A stretch of DNA of 64,000 nt, taken from assembly GCF_900101815.1 (NCBI RefSeq), contig NZ_FNAO01000008.1:274027-338026 (forward strand), read 5' to 3'. Origin of the DNA: Pricia antarctica. Its GTDB lineage: Bacteria > Bacteroidota > Bacteroidia > Flavobacteriales > Flavobacteriaceae. The notes beneath the pieces were generated by a model. The model searched no databases. It had not been told where the DNA came from and saw only the letters and a list, made by a program, of their open reading frames with translations. Shown here piece after piece: positions 18,226 through 26,815 of the stretch. Position numbers and translations under genes: made by a program. Every line of letters begins with the position of its first letter. Positions within the stretch are counted from its first letter, which is position 1.

Positions 18226-20211
18226 TCACTCAATCGATTCTCTAAATTTGTCGATTTTGAGTTTATTCCCTTTAATGTAGAGCATATCATTTCTAAGCAA
18301 TTTTTCACTGGGGCCTACATTGCTGATCATCTTATCATCCCTCATAATGCTCAGTATATTTACCCCGAACTGATCCCTTATGTTGAGTTCACCAAGAGTC
18401 TTTCCAACGATTGCACTATTGTCCGTTTTTACTTTTAGGCAGGAGATGTTGAAGTCCGGGAAATTGGTCGGTCTGAATGTCCTTGGAATACTTTTTTTGT
18501 TCTTGAACATACTATAATTGTCAGATCTGGTCATTTCTATGAAGTATTCGATATCATCTTCTGGGACAAGGAAATTATGCAAGGTCCTCGCAAAAATTTC
18601 TATGGAGGTTTCGAATTCTTCAGGTATCACATCGTCGGCCCCTAGGGCAATCAGTTCCGGAATTTCCTTTACGTACCTTGTCCGTACGATTAAATGAACG
18701 GACCGGTTGATTGAACGGACACTGCGTATAATGTCCCTTGTTGCAATCGCATCGGAAACAGCTACAACGGCCACACGGGCACTGGAAAGATTTACAAGAT
18801 CAAGGATATGGTCCTGGGCGGCATCCCCGAATATAATCGGAACACCTTCCTTGCGCTTATTTTTTACTAATTCTGCATTGAACTCAATTATTGTATGTGG
18901 GATATTACTAAATACGGCTGCCTTGGCAAGATTACTCCCATTTATACCGTATCCGATTATGACCAAATGGTTTTCCAGCCTTTCAGTAACCGTAAGGTCC
19001 GACAGATCATCGGATGAATCGGTATTTTTGTTCATCCTCTTAATGTGTTTGAACCGCATCATTCCGAAAGCTATATTTTCAGAGAAGATAATTACGAAAG
19101 GTGTAAGAAGCATCGAGACAATGGATACGGCCAAAAAATACTGGTTCGTCCTATCGTCCAATAATCCATTTTCAATACCTACTTTTGAAAGGATAAATGC
19201 AAATTCACCTACTTGAAATAGGGCAAGTCCGGTTAACAAAAACGTCCTCGGCGGATATTTCAAAACTGCAACGGCCAAGGCTGCGATTATGGATTTGAGC
19301 AAGAAAACGGCCAATACGATAAGAAGTATGGTAATAAAGTGCTGTCCGAAGAACCCGAGGTTCAACAGCATACCTACGGATATGAAAAAGAAACTGGTGA
19401 ACAACTCCCGAAAGGGCAGGATAATACTCGTTGCTTGATGGCTGTATTCCGATTCGGAAATAATAAGTCCTGCAAGGAATGCCCCTAATGCCAATGAAAG
19501 TCCAGCTGTCGAGGTTAAAAAGGCCACGGCGAAACAAATGGTAATGGTCGTTATCAAAAAGAGTTCCTTGCTGCCTGTTCTCGCGATCAGATGCATCAAC
19601 CTTGGCACAAGATACCTGGCACTAACAATGGTGATAACGATGACTATCCCCGTTTTCAAGATCAGCATAAGAACACTTTCCATTACATTGTCGGACTGAC
19701 CAGCTATTATGGGAGTAAAAAGCATCATGGGCACCACGATAATATCCTGAAAAATAAGGATGGCTAGTGCGTTACGTCCATGGGGTGATGACATTTCGTT
19801 TCTATCTTGCAATACCTTGAGCACAATGGCCGTACTTGAAAGTGAAAACAGAAATCCTACAAAGAGGGATTCTTGCCAAGGGTTGCCAAGGAAATAATAG
19901 AACGCCCCTGAAACAACAACGGTCAGGCCTACTTGCAATGCTCCCCCAATGAAAACCGTATTTTTTATCGAAATCAGATGTTTAATGGACAGTTCCATAC
20001 CGATGACGAACAAAAGTAATATCACCCCTATTTCCGAAATTATCTCTATTTGTTCGGTTTCGGTAACTAGCCCCAAGGCATGGGGTCCAATCAAAATCCC
20101 AGTAATCAAAAACCCTAGGATAGAGGGCAATTTCAAACGTTGAAGTACAAATACAACGACGACCGAGAAGCCGAGTAAAATCAAAAAATCCTCTAAAAGT
20201 GTTAAATGCAT
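18226..20211 (-). CDS. CPA2 cation:proton antiporter with TrkA domains
   Basis: A 661-residue KefB/YbaL-like monovalent cation:proton antiporter. About 12 hydrophobic helices cover residues 5-385, including LGFLITGILIGPHALG and the LALGAFLAGLIISESEY helix typical of CPA2. A TrkA-N (RCK) domain begins near 410 with VIIGYGINGSNLAKAA, and a TrkA-C domain covers about 575-660. It probably exports K+ or Na+ for H+ under redox or pH control. It lies 33 bases after metZ and could be read through from the met operon, though function gives no reason for that. Confidence 0.92.
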   Translation of the reverse strand: MHLTLLEDFLILLGFSVVVVFVLQRLKLPSILGFLITGILIGPHALGLVTETEQIEIISEIGVILLLFVIGMELSIKHLISIKNTVFIGGALQVGLTVVVSGAFYYFLGNPWQESLFVGFLFSLSSTAIVLKVLQDRNEMSSPHGRNALAILIFQDIIVVPMMLFTPIIAGQSDNVMESVLMLILKTGIVIVITIVSARYLVPRLMHLIARTGSKELFLITTITICFAVAFLTSTAGLSLALGAFLAGLIISESEYSHQATSIILPFRELFTSFFFISVGMLLNLGFFGQHFITILLIVLAVFLLKSIIAALAVAVLKYPPRTFLLTGLALFQVGEFAFILSKVGIENGLLDDRTNQYFLAVSIVSMLLTPFVIIFSENIAFGMMRFKHIKRMNKNTDSSDDLSDLTVTERLENHLVIIGYGINGSNLAKAAVFSNIPHTIIEFNAELVKNKRKEGVPIIFGDAAQDHILDLVNLSSARVAVVAVSDAIATRDIIRSVRSINRSVHLIVRTRYVKEIPELIALGADDVIPEEFETSIEIFARTLHNFLVPEDDIEYFIEMTRSDNYSMFKNKKSIPRTFRPTNFPDFNISCLKVKTDNSAIVGKTLGELNIRDQFGVNILSIMRDDKMISNVGPSEKLLRNDMLYIKGNKLKIDKFRESIE

Positions 20212-20244
20212 ATTCAGGTGGTTAAACAGGAAACTAAAGTTTTT

Positions 20245-21408
20245 TTACCCCAACGCCTGCCCAACGTCCCCAATTATATCATCAATATGCTCCAGCCCTA
20301 CCGAAACCCGTACCATACCATCGGTGATACCGGTTTCGGCCCGTTCTTTGACCGTTAGTTTGCTATGCGTGGTCGATGCGGGATGGGTGACGATACTTCG
20401 CGTGTCTCCAAGGTTGGCGGACAAGGATAACATCTTAATGGCGTCGAAGAATCTTTGCCCGGCCTCCAATCCTCCTTTAACCTCAAAAGCAACCACACAG
20501 CCGCCGGCTTTCATCTGCTTTTTGGCAATTTCGTATTGGGGATGTGATTTTAAAAAGGGATATTTTACCCAGTTCACCTTTTCGTGGCGCTCTAGATATT
20601 CCGCAAGTTTCAGTGCATTGTCACAATGTCGGTCGACGCGAACGGCCAAGGTTTCGAGGCTTTTGGAAAGTACCCAGGCATTGAAAGGGGATAATGCGGG
20701 TCCGGTGATTCGCGAGAAGCGGTAAATTTTATCGATCAATTCGGCACTGCCTACAGTAACGCCGGCCAGTACCCTGCCCTGCCCGTCCATCAACTTGGTA
20801 CCGGAGTGGATGACCAAATCAGCGCCAAACTGTATCGGTTGTTGTAAATAGGGCGAGGCAAAACAATTGTCGACAATGAATATCAGATCGTGTTTTTTTG
20901 CTATATCGGCCAAGGCTTCCATATCCAAAACATCGACTCCAGGATTGGTCGGCGTTTCTACATATAGGATTTTTGTATTGGGACGTATCAGTTTTTCAAT
21001 GTTTTCAACCTCATCGACCTTAAAATAGGAATGATCGATATTCCATTTTGGGAAAAAATTCATGAACAACGAATGGGTAGACCCAAAAACGCTGCGCGCC
21101 GAAACGATATGATCGCCACTGTTCAGCAAAGCTGCAAAGGTCGAAAATACGGCAGACATGCCCGAGGCAAAAGCAAAGCCCGCTTCGGCCCCTTCCATTT
21201 GGCAGACTTTCTCTATAAATTCAGAGGTGTTGGGGTTGGAGTATCGCGAGTAAATGTTCCGATTCTTTTCTTCCGCAAAGGAAGCGCGCATATCTTCTGC
21301 ATCCTCGAACACAAAGCTCGAGGTCAGGTATATCGGTACGGAATGCTCCAAATTTTCGGTGCGTTCAAGTTGGGTACGGATCGCGTTTGTTTCGAATTTT
21401 TTATCCAT
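20245..21408 (-). CDS. metZ: O-succinylhomoserine (or O-acetylhomoserine) sulfhydrylase
   Basis: PLP enzyme of the Cys/Met metabolism family, 387 residues, replacing the acyl group of activated homoserine with sulfide to give homocysteine. The PLP lysine is in HSGTKLMDGQGRVLAG near 205-220, matching MetZ; GDHIVSARSVFGST and VETPTNPGVDVLD are also conserved. A cystathionine gamma-synthase or lyase role is possible from fold alone. It lies 23 bases after the MetX/AK/HSD fusion and is probably in the metY operon, giving two sulfhydrylases of the same family in one transcript. Confidence 0.88.
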   Translation of the reverse strand: MDKKFETNAIRTQLERTENLEHSVPIYLTSSFVFEDAEDMRASFAEEKNRNIYSRYSNPNTSEFIEKVCQMEGAEAGFAFASGMSAVFSTFAALLNSGDHIVSARSVFGSTHSLFMNFFPKWNIDHSYFKVDEVENIEKLIRPNTKILYVETPTNPGVDVLDMEALADIAKKHDLIFIVDNCFASPYLQQPIQFGADLVIHSGTKLMDGQGRVLAGVTVGSAELIDKIYRFSRITGPALSPFNAWVLSKSLETLAVRVDRHCDNALKLAEYLERHEKVNWVKYPFLKSHPQYEIAKKQMKAGGCVVAFEVKGGLEAGQRFFDAIKMLSLSANLGDTRSIVTHPASTTHSKLTVKERAETGITDGMVRVSVGLEHIDDIIGDVGQALG

Positions 21409-21431
21409 TTTTTATTTCGTACTTGTAATTT

Positions 21432-24400
21432 TTATCCTTTCTCCGCAATCCGCAAAATATCCCCAAAAACCCCTCTTGCAGTAACCGCAGCCCCGGCACC
21501 GGCGCCTTGAATGACCAGGGGATGCGCTCCGTAGGATTCCGTATAGATTTCGATGATGGAATCGGAGCCTTTTACCTGCCCAAGGGCACTTTGCTTGGGC
21601 ACGGAAATCAATTTCACTTCCAAAATACCTTTTTCCTTTTGCAGGTCGCCGTGCAAATCACCTACATAGCGGAGTACATGATTCGGCTTTTGTTCCTTTT
21701 TAATCGCGTCGAACTTTTTGTCTAGAATATCGAGATTCTGTAAAAAATTGGCTACCTCCCCTTTTCGTAAGGATTCGGGAATGAGATTTTCGATGTCAAT
21801 ATCGGAGAATTCATTGCTCAAATCGAGTTCCCGGGCTAGAATCAATAGCTTGCGGCCTACGTCATTGCCCGAAAGGTCTTCCCTTGGGTCCGGTTCGGTA
21901 TAGCCGCTATCCATAGCATCCCTTAAAATCTCGGAAAAGGTTTGGTCGGACTCGGAAAAGGTATTGAAAATATAGCTCAGCGAACCTGAAAAAACGCCTT
22001 TTATCCGGGTAATGTTCTCGCCAGAGAGATGTAACAGCTTGATGGTGTCTATCAACGGAAGTCCCGCCCCGACGTTAGTCTCATAAAGATACTGCTTTTG
22101 ATTCTTGACCAGTTCACCGCGCAACGACCGATAGTAATCGAACCCTAAAGTGTTCGCAATTTTATTGGAGGATACCAGATCAAATCCGTTTTTGACGAAA
22201 TCGACATAGTGCGTCACAAAATCTTGGCTGGCGGTATTGTCAACGGCAATCAAGTTTTCGAGATGGTTTTCGCGGGCATAGGTGATAATATCCTCAATTG
22301 TATAGGGAATCCCCTTTTCCTCGATGCCCTTTTTCCAATTTTTGGATATGCCCTTTTTGTCCAAAATGACCTTGCGGGAATTGGCAATTGCAAAAATCTT
22401 TACATCAATGCCCTTTCTCTTTTCGATGGTTTTGGCGGATTTCAAAATCTGATCGATAAGCGTACCCCCAACGTTTCCATGGCCGAACAAGGCCAGGTTT
22501 ATTTTATTGCTGATTCCAAAAATCCGGCCGTGCATGACGTTCAAAGCCTTGTGGAGATCTATTTTTTTGACTACAAGACTGACGTTCTTTCCGGAAACCG
22601 TATTGTTGAACAACAGCGGTACAATCTGATTTTTGATCAAGGCATTATACGGAAGGTGAAAGGTACTGAGATCTTGACCTACAATAGAAATGACCGATAC
22701 TTCTTCTAAAACCGTGATCATGTTAATATCCCTGCTCACATAGTCGCCCTCGAACTCGGCATCCAAGGCCTTTTTGGCCCGTTGCGCCTTATCGGATTCC
22801 ACGACAAGTCCGATACCTCGCTCCGAGGAGCCTTGCGATATGATACTAACACTGATGTTGTTTCTTTCAAGCGTCTTAAAAATACGGGCATCGATGCCTA
22901 CTTTTCCCAGAAGTCCCCTACCCTCCAGATTGATCAGGGATACATTTTCGATTACGGAAAGGGATTTTATGCCGTCTTTTTCGGTCTTGGCACTGATCAA
23001 GGTACCCTCGTTATCATTGTTGAAGGTATTCAATATCCGAAGTGGAATGTTCTTTTCTATTAACGGGATGATGGTTTTTGCATGCAAAATCGTCGCCCCG
23101 AAATTGGCCAGCTCGTTGGCCTCACCATACGAGAGGTTGGCAATTCGCCGGGCATCGGATACCATATCGGGATTGGCAGTGAAAATACCATCGACATGGG
23201 TATAATTCTGAAGTTCCTCCGCATTTAGGAAGTTGGCGAACAAGGCGGCGGAATAGTTACTGCCGTTCCTTCCCAAAGTGGTAGTATCCCCATTTTCATC
23301 GGAAGCGATAAACCCGGTGATAATGGGTATCGCGTCGTGATCAAGCCGCTCGAACCTTTTCAGGATATTTTCTTTGGATTCCGCTTCCAGCACCGAGGCG
23401 TCCCCAAAATTGGAATCCGTTTTCACTAACTGCCTTGTATCCAGCAACTGTGCATTTATTCCTTTTTCCTGTAGCAATTGGGTGACCACTTTTCCGGAAA
23501 TCAGCTCCCCGAAAGAGAGCACCTGGTCTTTTGTCTTTGCACTGTAATCCCCCAAAAGCGTCACCCCTTCAAGAAGTTTTGCCAAGGCTTTAAACTCGGT
23601 GGAAAGGTCAATATTTTCGAAGCTGTGTTGCTGATATTTTTCGAGGGCCTCTAAATCCTTTTTATATGCTTTTCGCTTGGCGGCCTTGTTCAGCAGTGTT
23701 TCCAGCTGGTCGGTCGCTTTTTCCCTAGCGGACAAGACTACCGCGATGTGTTCTCCTGCCTTCACCTTGCCAGTGACAATATCCAGCACCCTGTTGATGC
23801 CTTCACCATTGGCTAATGATCTTCCCCCGAACTTCAACACCTTGATACGTTCGGCCTTTCCGTTCGTATCAAAAACGGGCTTTAGCAACTGCTCCATTTG
23901 CTCGAACTCGATCAAAAAGGCATCATGGCCGTGCAGCGAATTGACCTCCCCGTAGGTGACGTTGCTGCGGGCCTGCGCAAGGCGTTTAAATGTATCCTTA
24001 TTTTCCTGCGCCGTAAAAAACAGGTCTGAATCGACGCCGATGATATGGATGTTGGTATCACTATTCTGCAAATTGGCAAAATTGTCCTGTCCGTTTCGGG
24101 TGACGTCGATAGTCTTTAGCAATTGGTTCATCAATTTGTAGGCGGACAACTGAAAGCGTTCCTGTAATTTGTCCCCGTGATGCATCAGCCAACTTTCGAC
24201 GTTAAAGACCTGGAGCTCTTCGTTAGTGCTTCGCTTGAAACGCTGCTTAAACGATTCTGGCGTACGGTAGCACAACATGGCATGCATGCGCGCGTCGTGT
24301 ACAGGCTGTTTCGAGTTCACCAAAAACTGCTCCTGTATCTGGCAATTAGCGATCAACCAGTCGGTAGATTTCCAATCGGAGGCCACCGGAACCAAATGCT

Positions 24401-24818
24401 CCGTAATTTTGGGATTCATGGCGGCCATCTCCCAAGCGATGCCTCCGCCTAAAGATCCGCCGATAATGGCAAAAAGCCTGTTGATCTTCAGCTGCTTCAA
24501 TCCCCATAAAAAAATACGGGCCATATCGCCGGCCACAAAATCCTTGTAATTCTCGATGATGAATTTGTCATGGCCGTTACCGGGTATATTGAACGATAGT
24601 ATCGTATATTTATCGGTATCGATGCGCTTACCTTCCCCGATAAGGGCCGACCACCAGCCCTCTTCTCCCGTTACGTTGGAATTCCCCGTCAGGGCGTGGT
24701 TGACTAGAACAATGGGTGCGGAATGCAGGTCGCGGCCGAACAGTTCGTACGAAAGTGTTATGTCTTGGGTGACACCGCTAAGCGTGGTGTAGCCTTTTAG
24801 TTTTAAGTGGTAAAGCAT
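21432..24818 (-). CDS. MetX-like acyltransferase / aspartate kinase / homoserine dehydrogenase fusion
   Basis: A 1128-residue three-domain protein. Residues 1-315 are an alpha/beta hydrolase of the homoserine O-acetyltransferase (MetX) type: HALTGNS, nucleophile Ser122 in GGSLGGG, and Asp265 and His298 as likely triad partners. From 325 an aspartate kinase starts with KFGGRS and runs through two ACT domains (LINLEGRGLLGKVGIDARIF). From about 785 a homoserine dehydrogenase starts with FGHGNVGG and ends in the usual VIQGAGAGAAVTARGVFGD-type segment. It links the first step of the aspartate pathway to homoserine and its activation; only aspartate-semialdehyde dehydrogenase is missing. Between metY and metZ. 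Confidence 0.93.
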   Translation of the reverse strand: MLYHLKLKGYTTLSGVTQDITLSYELFGRDLHSAPIVLVNHALTGNSNVTGEEGWWSALIGEGKRIDTDKYTILSFNIPGNGHDKFIIENYKDFVAGDMARIFLWGLKQLKINRLFAIIGGSLGGGIAWEMAAMNPKITEHLVPVASDWKSTDWLIANCQIQEQFLVNSKQPVHDARMHAMLCYRTPESFKQRFKRSTNEELQVFNVESWLMHHGDKLQERFQLSAYKLMNQLLKTIDVTRNGQDNFANLQNSDTNIHIIGVDSDLFFTAQENKDTFKRLAQARSNVTYGEVNSLHGHDAFLIEFEQMEQLLKPVFDTNGKAERIKVLKFGGRSLANGEGINRVLDIVTGKVKAGEHIAVVLSAREKATDQLETLLNKAAKRKAYKKDLEALEKYQQHSFENIDLSTEFKALAKLLEGVTLLGDYSAKTKDQVLSFGELISGKVVTQLLQEKGINAQLLDTRQLVKTDSNFGDASVLEAESKENILKRFERLDHDAIPIITGFIASDENGDTTTLGRNGSNYSAALFANFLNAEELQNYTHVDGIFTANPDMVSDARRIANLSYGEANELANFGATILHAKTIIPLIEKNIPLRILNTFNNDNEGTLISAKTEKDGIKSLSVIENVSLINLEGRGLLGKVGIDARIFKTLERNNISVSIISQGSSERGIGLVVESDKAQRAKKALDAEFEGDYVSRDINMITVLEEVSVISIVGQDLSTFHLPYNALIKNQIVPLLFNNTVSGKNVSLVVKKIDLHKALNVMHGRIFGISNKINLALFGHGNVGGTLIDQILKSAKTIEKRKGIDVKIFAIANSRKVILDKKGISKNWKKGIEEKGIPYTIEDIITYARENHLENLIAVDNTASQDFVTHYVDFVKNGFDLVSSNKIANTLGFDYYRSLRGELVKNQKQYLYETNVGAGLPLIDTIKLLHLSGENITRIKGVFSGSLSYIFNTFSESDQTFSEILRDAMDSGYTEPDPREDLSGNDVGRKLLILARELDLSNEFSDIDIENLIPESLRKGEVANFLQNLDILDKKFDAIKKEQKPNHVLRYVGDLHGDLQKEKGILEVKLISVPKQSALGQVKGSDSIIEIYTESYGAHPLVIQGAGAGAAVTARGVFGDILRIAEKG

Positions 24819-24837
24819 TGAAGCAAAATCTAGATTA

Positions 24838-24921
24838 AACCTGTCAGGTTAATAGGTTTGTTTTAAGCAAGACATGTTACCTTCCTATCGGTAATGGACT
24901 TTCCCTAAAACCTGACAGGTT
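24838..24921. repeat. Paired palindromes AACCTGTCAGGTT
   Basis: AACCTGTCAGGTT (24838-24850) and AACCTGACAGGTT (24909-24921) are each nearly self-complementary and are exact reverse complements of one another, separated by 58 bases. They lie in the 121-base gap between metY and the fusion gene, where they could form local or long-range hairpins in the operon mRNA. Similar CCTGACAGG motifs occur near 33.5 kb. Confidence 0.5.
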
Positions 24922-24939
24922 ATAGTAGTAGGCCAAAAC

Positions 24940-26220
24940 CTATTTTTCAAGGGTCGCAAAGGCAGTTTCAAGATCGGCTTTCAGGTCTTCAAGATCCTCA
25001 AGGCCTACCGACAAACGGATCAGGTCTTTGGTAACGCCCGTAGATTCCTGAGCGGCATCGTCCAACTGTTGGTGGGTGGTGCTCGCGGGGTGGATGATCA
25101 AAGATTTGCTATCCCCGATATTCGCCAATAACGAAAAGAGCTTGGTGTTGTCCGCCATCTTTTTTGCCGATTCGAATCCGCCTTTGACCCCGAAAGTTAT
25201 CAATCCGCTTTGCCCTTTGGGTAGGTAAGCCTGGGCTTGTTTGAAATATTTGCTCGATTTCAGTCCCGGATAGTTGACCCAGGTCACCTCGTCCCTTCCT
25301 TGCAGCCATTCGGCAAGTGACAAGGCGTTTTCGCTGATATGCTTCATACGCACACTGAGCGTCTCCAAGCCCTGAATGATCTGCCAAGAATTGAACGGAC
25401 TCGCGGCCCCCCCAAAATCCCTTAATCCTTCAATTCTTACTTTGGCTATAAAGGCCGCCGGCCCCAAAGCTTCGTGATAAACCAGGCCATGATAGCCGGC
25501 CGAAGGTTCCGTAAATTCCGGAAACTTACCGTTACCATAATCAAAGGTACCCGCATCGATAATAGCACCACCAAGGGCAGTACCATTACCGTTAATATAT
25601 TTGGTAAGGGCATGGATGACGATATTGGCCCCGTATTCGATCGGATTCAAGAGCGCAGGAGTGGCGACGGTATTATCAACGATAAAGGGGATTTTAGCGG
25701 CTTTTGCCACGGAAGCAATGGCCTTTAAATCCAATACATCCAATTTCGGATTGCCTAGGGATTCCACAAAAACGGCTCTCGTATTTTCCTGTATCGCATT
25801 GGTGAAATTCGCGGTATCCGAAGCATCGACAAAAGTGGTCGTGATCCCCAATCTTGGCAGGGTTACGCTCAATAAGTTGTAGGTACCCCCGTAGAGACTG
25901 TTGCAGGCGACGATATGGTCGCCCGTTCGTAAAAGCGTCAAGAGCGCAGTCGAGATGGCCGACATGCCGGAGGCCGTCACCACGGCGGCAATTCCGCCTT
26001 CCAAAGCTGCCAAGCGCTGCTCGAGCACATCGTTGGTAGGGTTGTTTAGACGGGTGTAAATAAATCCGGTTTCCGATAAGTTGAAAAGATTCGCCGCATG
26101 ATCGGAGTCATTGAACACATACGACGTATTCTGATAAATGGGTACGGCACGGGTACCGCCATGGGCCTTTACGTCATGACCTGCATGTAAGGCGTTCGTT
26201 GAAAATTTTGGATCACTCAT
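24940..26220 (-). CDS. metY: O-acetylhomoserine aminocarboxypropyltransferase (sulfhydrylase)
   Basis: PLP-dependent enzyme making homocysteine from O-acetylhomoserine and sulfide. 426 residues is typical of MetY rather than the shorter MetB/MetZ group. Landmarks are FSTNALHAGHD at the N-terminus, YTRLNNPTNDVLEQRLAALEGG in two parts near 55-76, SLYGGTYNL, and the PLP lysine in IHALTKYINGNGTALGG near 205-221. It is the first gene after the second SAM-I riboswitch and probably heads metY-fusion-metZ. Sulfide comes from the cys operon 10 kb downstream. Confidence 0.95.
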   Translation of the reverse strand: MSDPKFSTNALHAGHDVKAHGGTRAVPIYQNTSYVFNDSDHAANLFNLSETGFIYTRLNNPTNDVLEQRLAALEGGIAAVVTASGMSAISTALLTLLRTGDHIVACNSLYGGTYNLLSVTLPRLGITTTFVDASDTANFTNAIQENTRAVFVESLGNPKLDVLDLKAIASVAKAAKIPFIVDNTVATPALLNPIEYGANIVIHALTKYINGNGTALGGAIIDAGTFDYGNGKFPEFTEPSAGYHGLVYHEALGPAAFIAKVRIEGLRDFGGAASPFNSWQIIQGLETLSVRMKHISENALSLAEWLQGRDEVTWVNYPGLKSSKYFKQAQAYLPKGQSGLITFGVKGGFESAKKMADNTKLFSLLANIGDSKSLIIHPASTTHQQLDDAAQESTGVTKDLIRLSVGLEDLEDLKADLETAFATLEK

Positions 26221-26519
26221 TATTTTTGGTTTTAATTGTTAATATTTTGCTTTAAAGCATTCGGAACATCGTACCCAAAGGCAGACCATCCTATATAAAC
26301 AGGATAGCCAAAATTAATTAGAGATAGTTTTGAAATATGTGATTGAATTTTTTATAGGCTTTTTTGTGCAGTACTAGACAAAATTTTCAAGCATAGCAGG
26401 GCTACAGTTTAAAATTTTAACGACGTAATGCGCAAAAGAAGACATAAAAAACAATCGACGTGTTTTAAAACAGTCTCTGGGCTATGAAGAAAGAAAATTA
26501 CGGGAAGTAATTCGTTTAT
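26221..26519 (-). other. Long leader between the SAM-I aptamer and metY
   Basis: About 300 nt of transcribed leader. It carries one copy of a dispersed repeat (core 26377-26422) and a hairpin with ATCCT and AGGAT arms near 26290-26306. No U-tailed terminator is evident. The repeat may have been inserted into the expression platform. Confidence 0.4.
26377..26422 (-). repeat. Dispersed repeat, copy A
   Basis: On the minus strand the core starts CGTTAAAATTTTAAACTG and ends CTTGAAAATTTTGTC. It matches copy B (63206-63252) at nearly every position, and weaker similarity continues for about 25 bases on both sides. The core is an imperfect palindrome of AAAATTTT arms around a GC-rich centre. Confidence 0.6.
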
Positions 26520-26665
26520 GTTATCTGCCAAGATACTGAAAACCCCCAATTTTGGGGCAGCACTTGATAGAATGTAGCACCTTCTCCAAGCATGCCGATA
26601 AGTATCGGAAGCCAGAGGGTTGCTAAGGTTTCAAAGGGTCTAATCCCTCCACCTTTCTTGATAAC
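26520..26665 (-). ncRNA. SAM-I (S-box) riboswitch upstream of metY
   Basis: P1 is GUUAUC (26520-26525 side) with GAUAAC (26660-26665 side). The minus strand then reads AAGAAAGGUGGAGGGAUUAG, CCCUUUGAAACCUUAGCAACC, AAGGUGCUAC: the S-box core, almost identical to the metH copy. It is 45 nt longer because P3 carries an extra hairpin (CCGATACTTATCGG) and P4 a longer stem (CCCCAAAATTGGGG). It should repress metY and probably the fusion gene and metZ when SAM is abundant. Confidence 0.92.
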
Positions 26666-26695
26666 CGATCAGTATGTGTTTGAACTTTTGAAAAA

Positions 26696-26729
26696 CAAAT
26701 ATAAGGATGGAAATCTATTTAATGCGCAA
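26696..26729 (-). promoter_or_regulatory. Promoter of the metY operon
   Basis: Minus-strand TTG (26727-26729), 23-base spacer, TATATTTG (26696-26703): a perfect consensus. The predicted start near 26689 lies about 24 bases before the SAM-I aptamer. Confidence 0.7.
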
Positions 26730-26815
26730 TTCTTTAAAAAGATTGCCCGAAAGGTGATCATTACCTTTAAAGTTCTTCTTTTTATTTTTATAAATCCGTA
26801 TTAAGCAAATGAAAA

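Noticed and set aside
26592-26804. 70-codon plus-strand frame over the metY riboswitch region
   Set aside because: It is antisense to the SAM-I aptamer and promoter and has no protein-like content.
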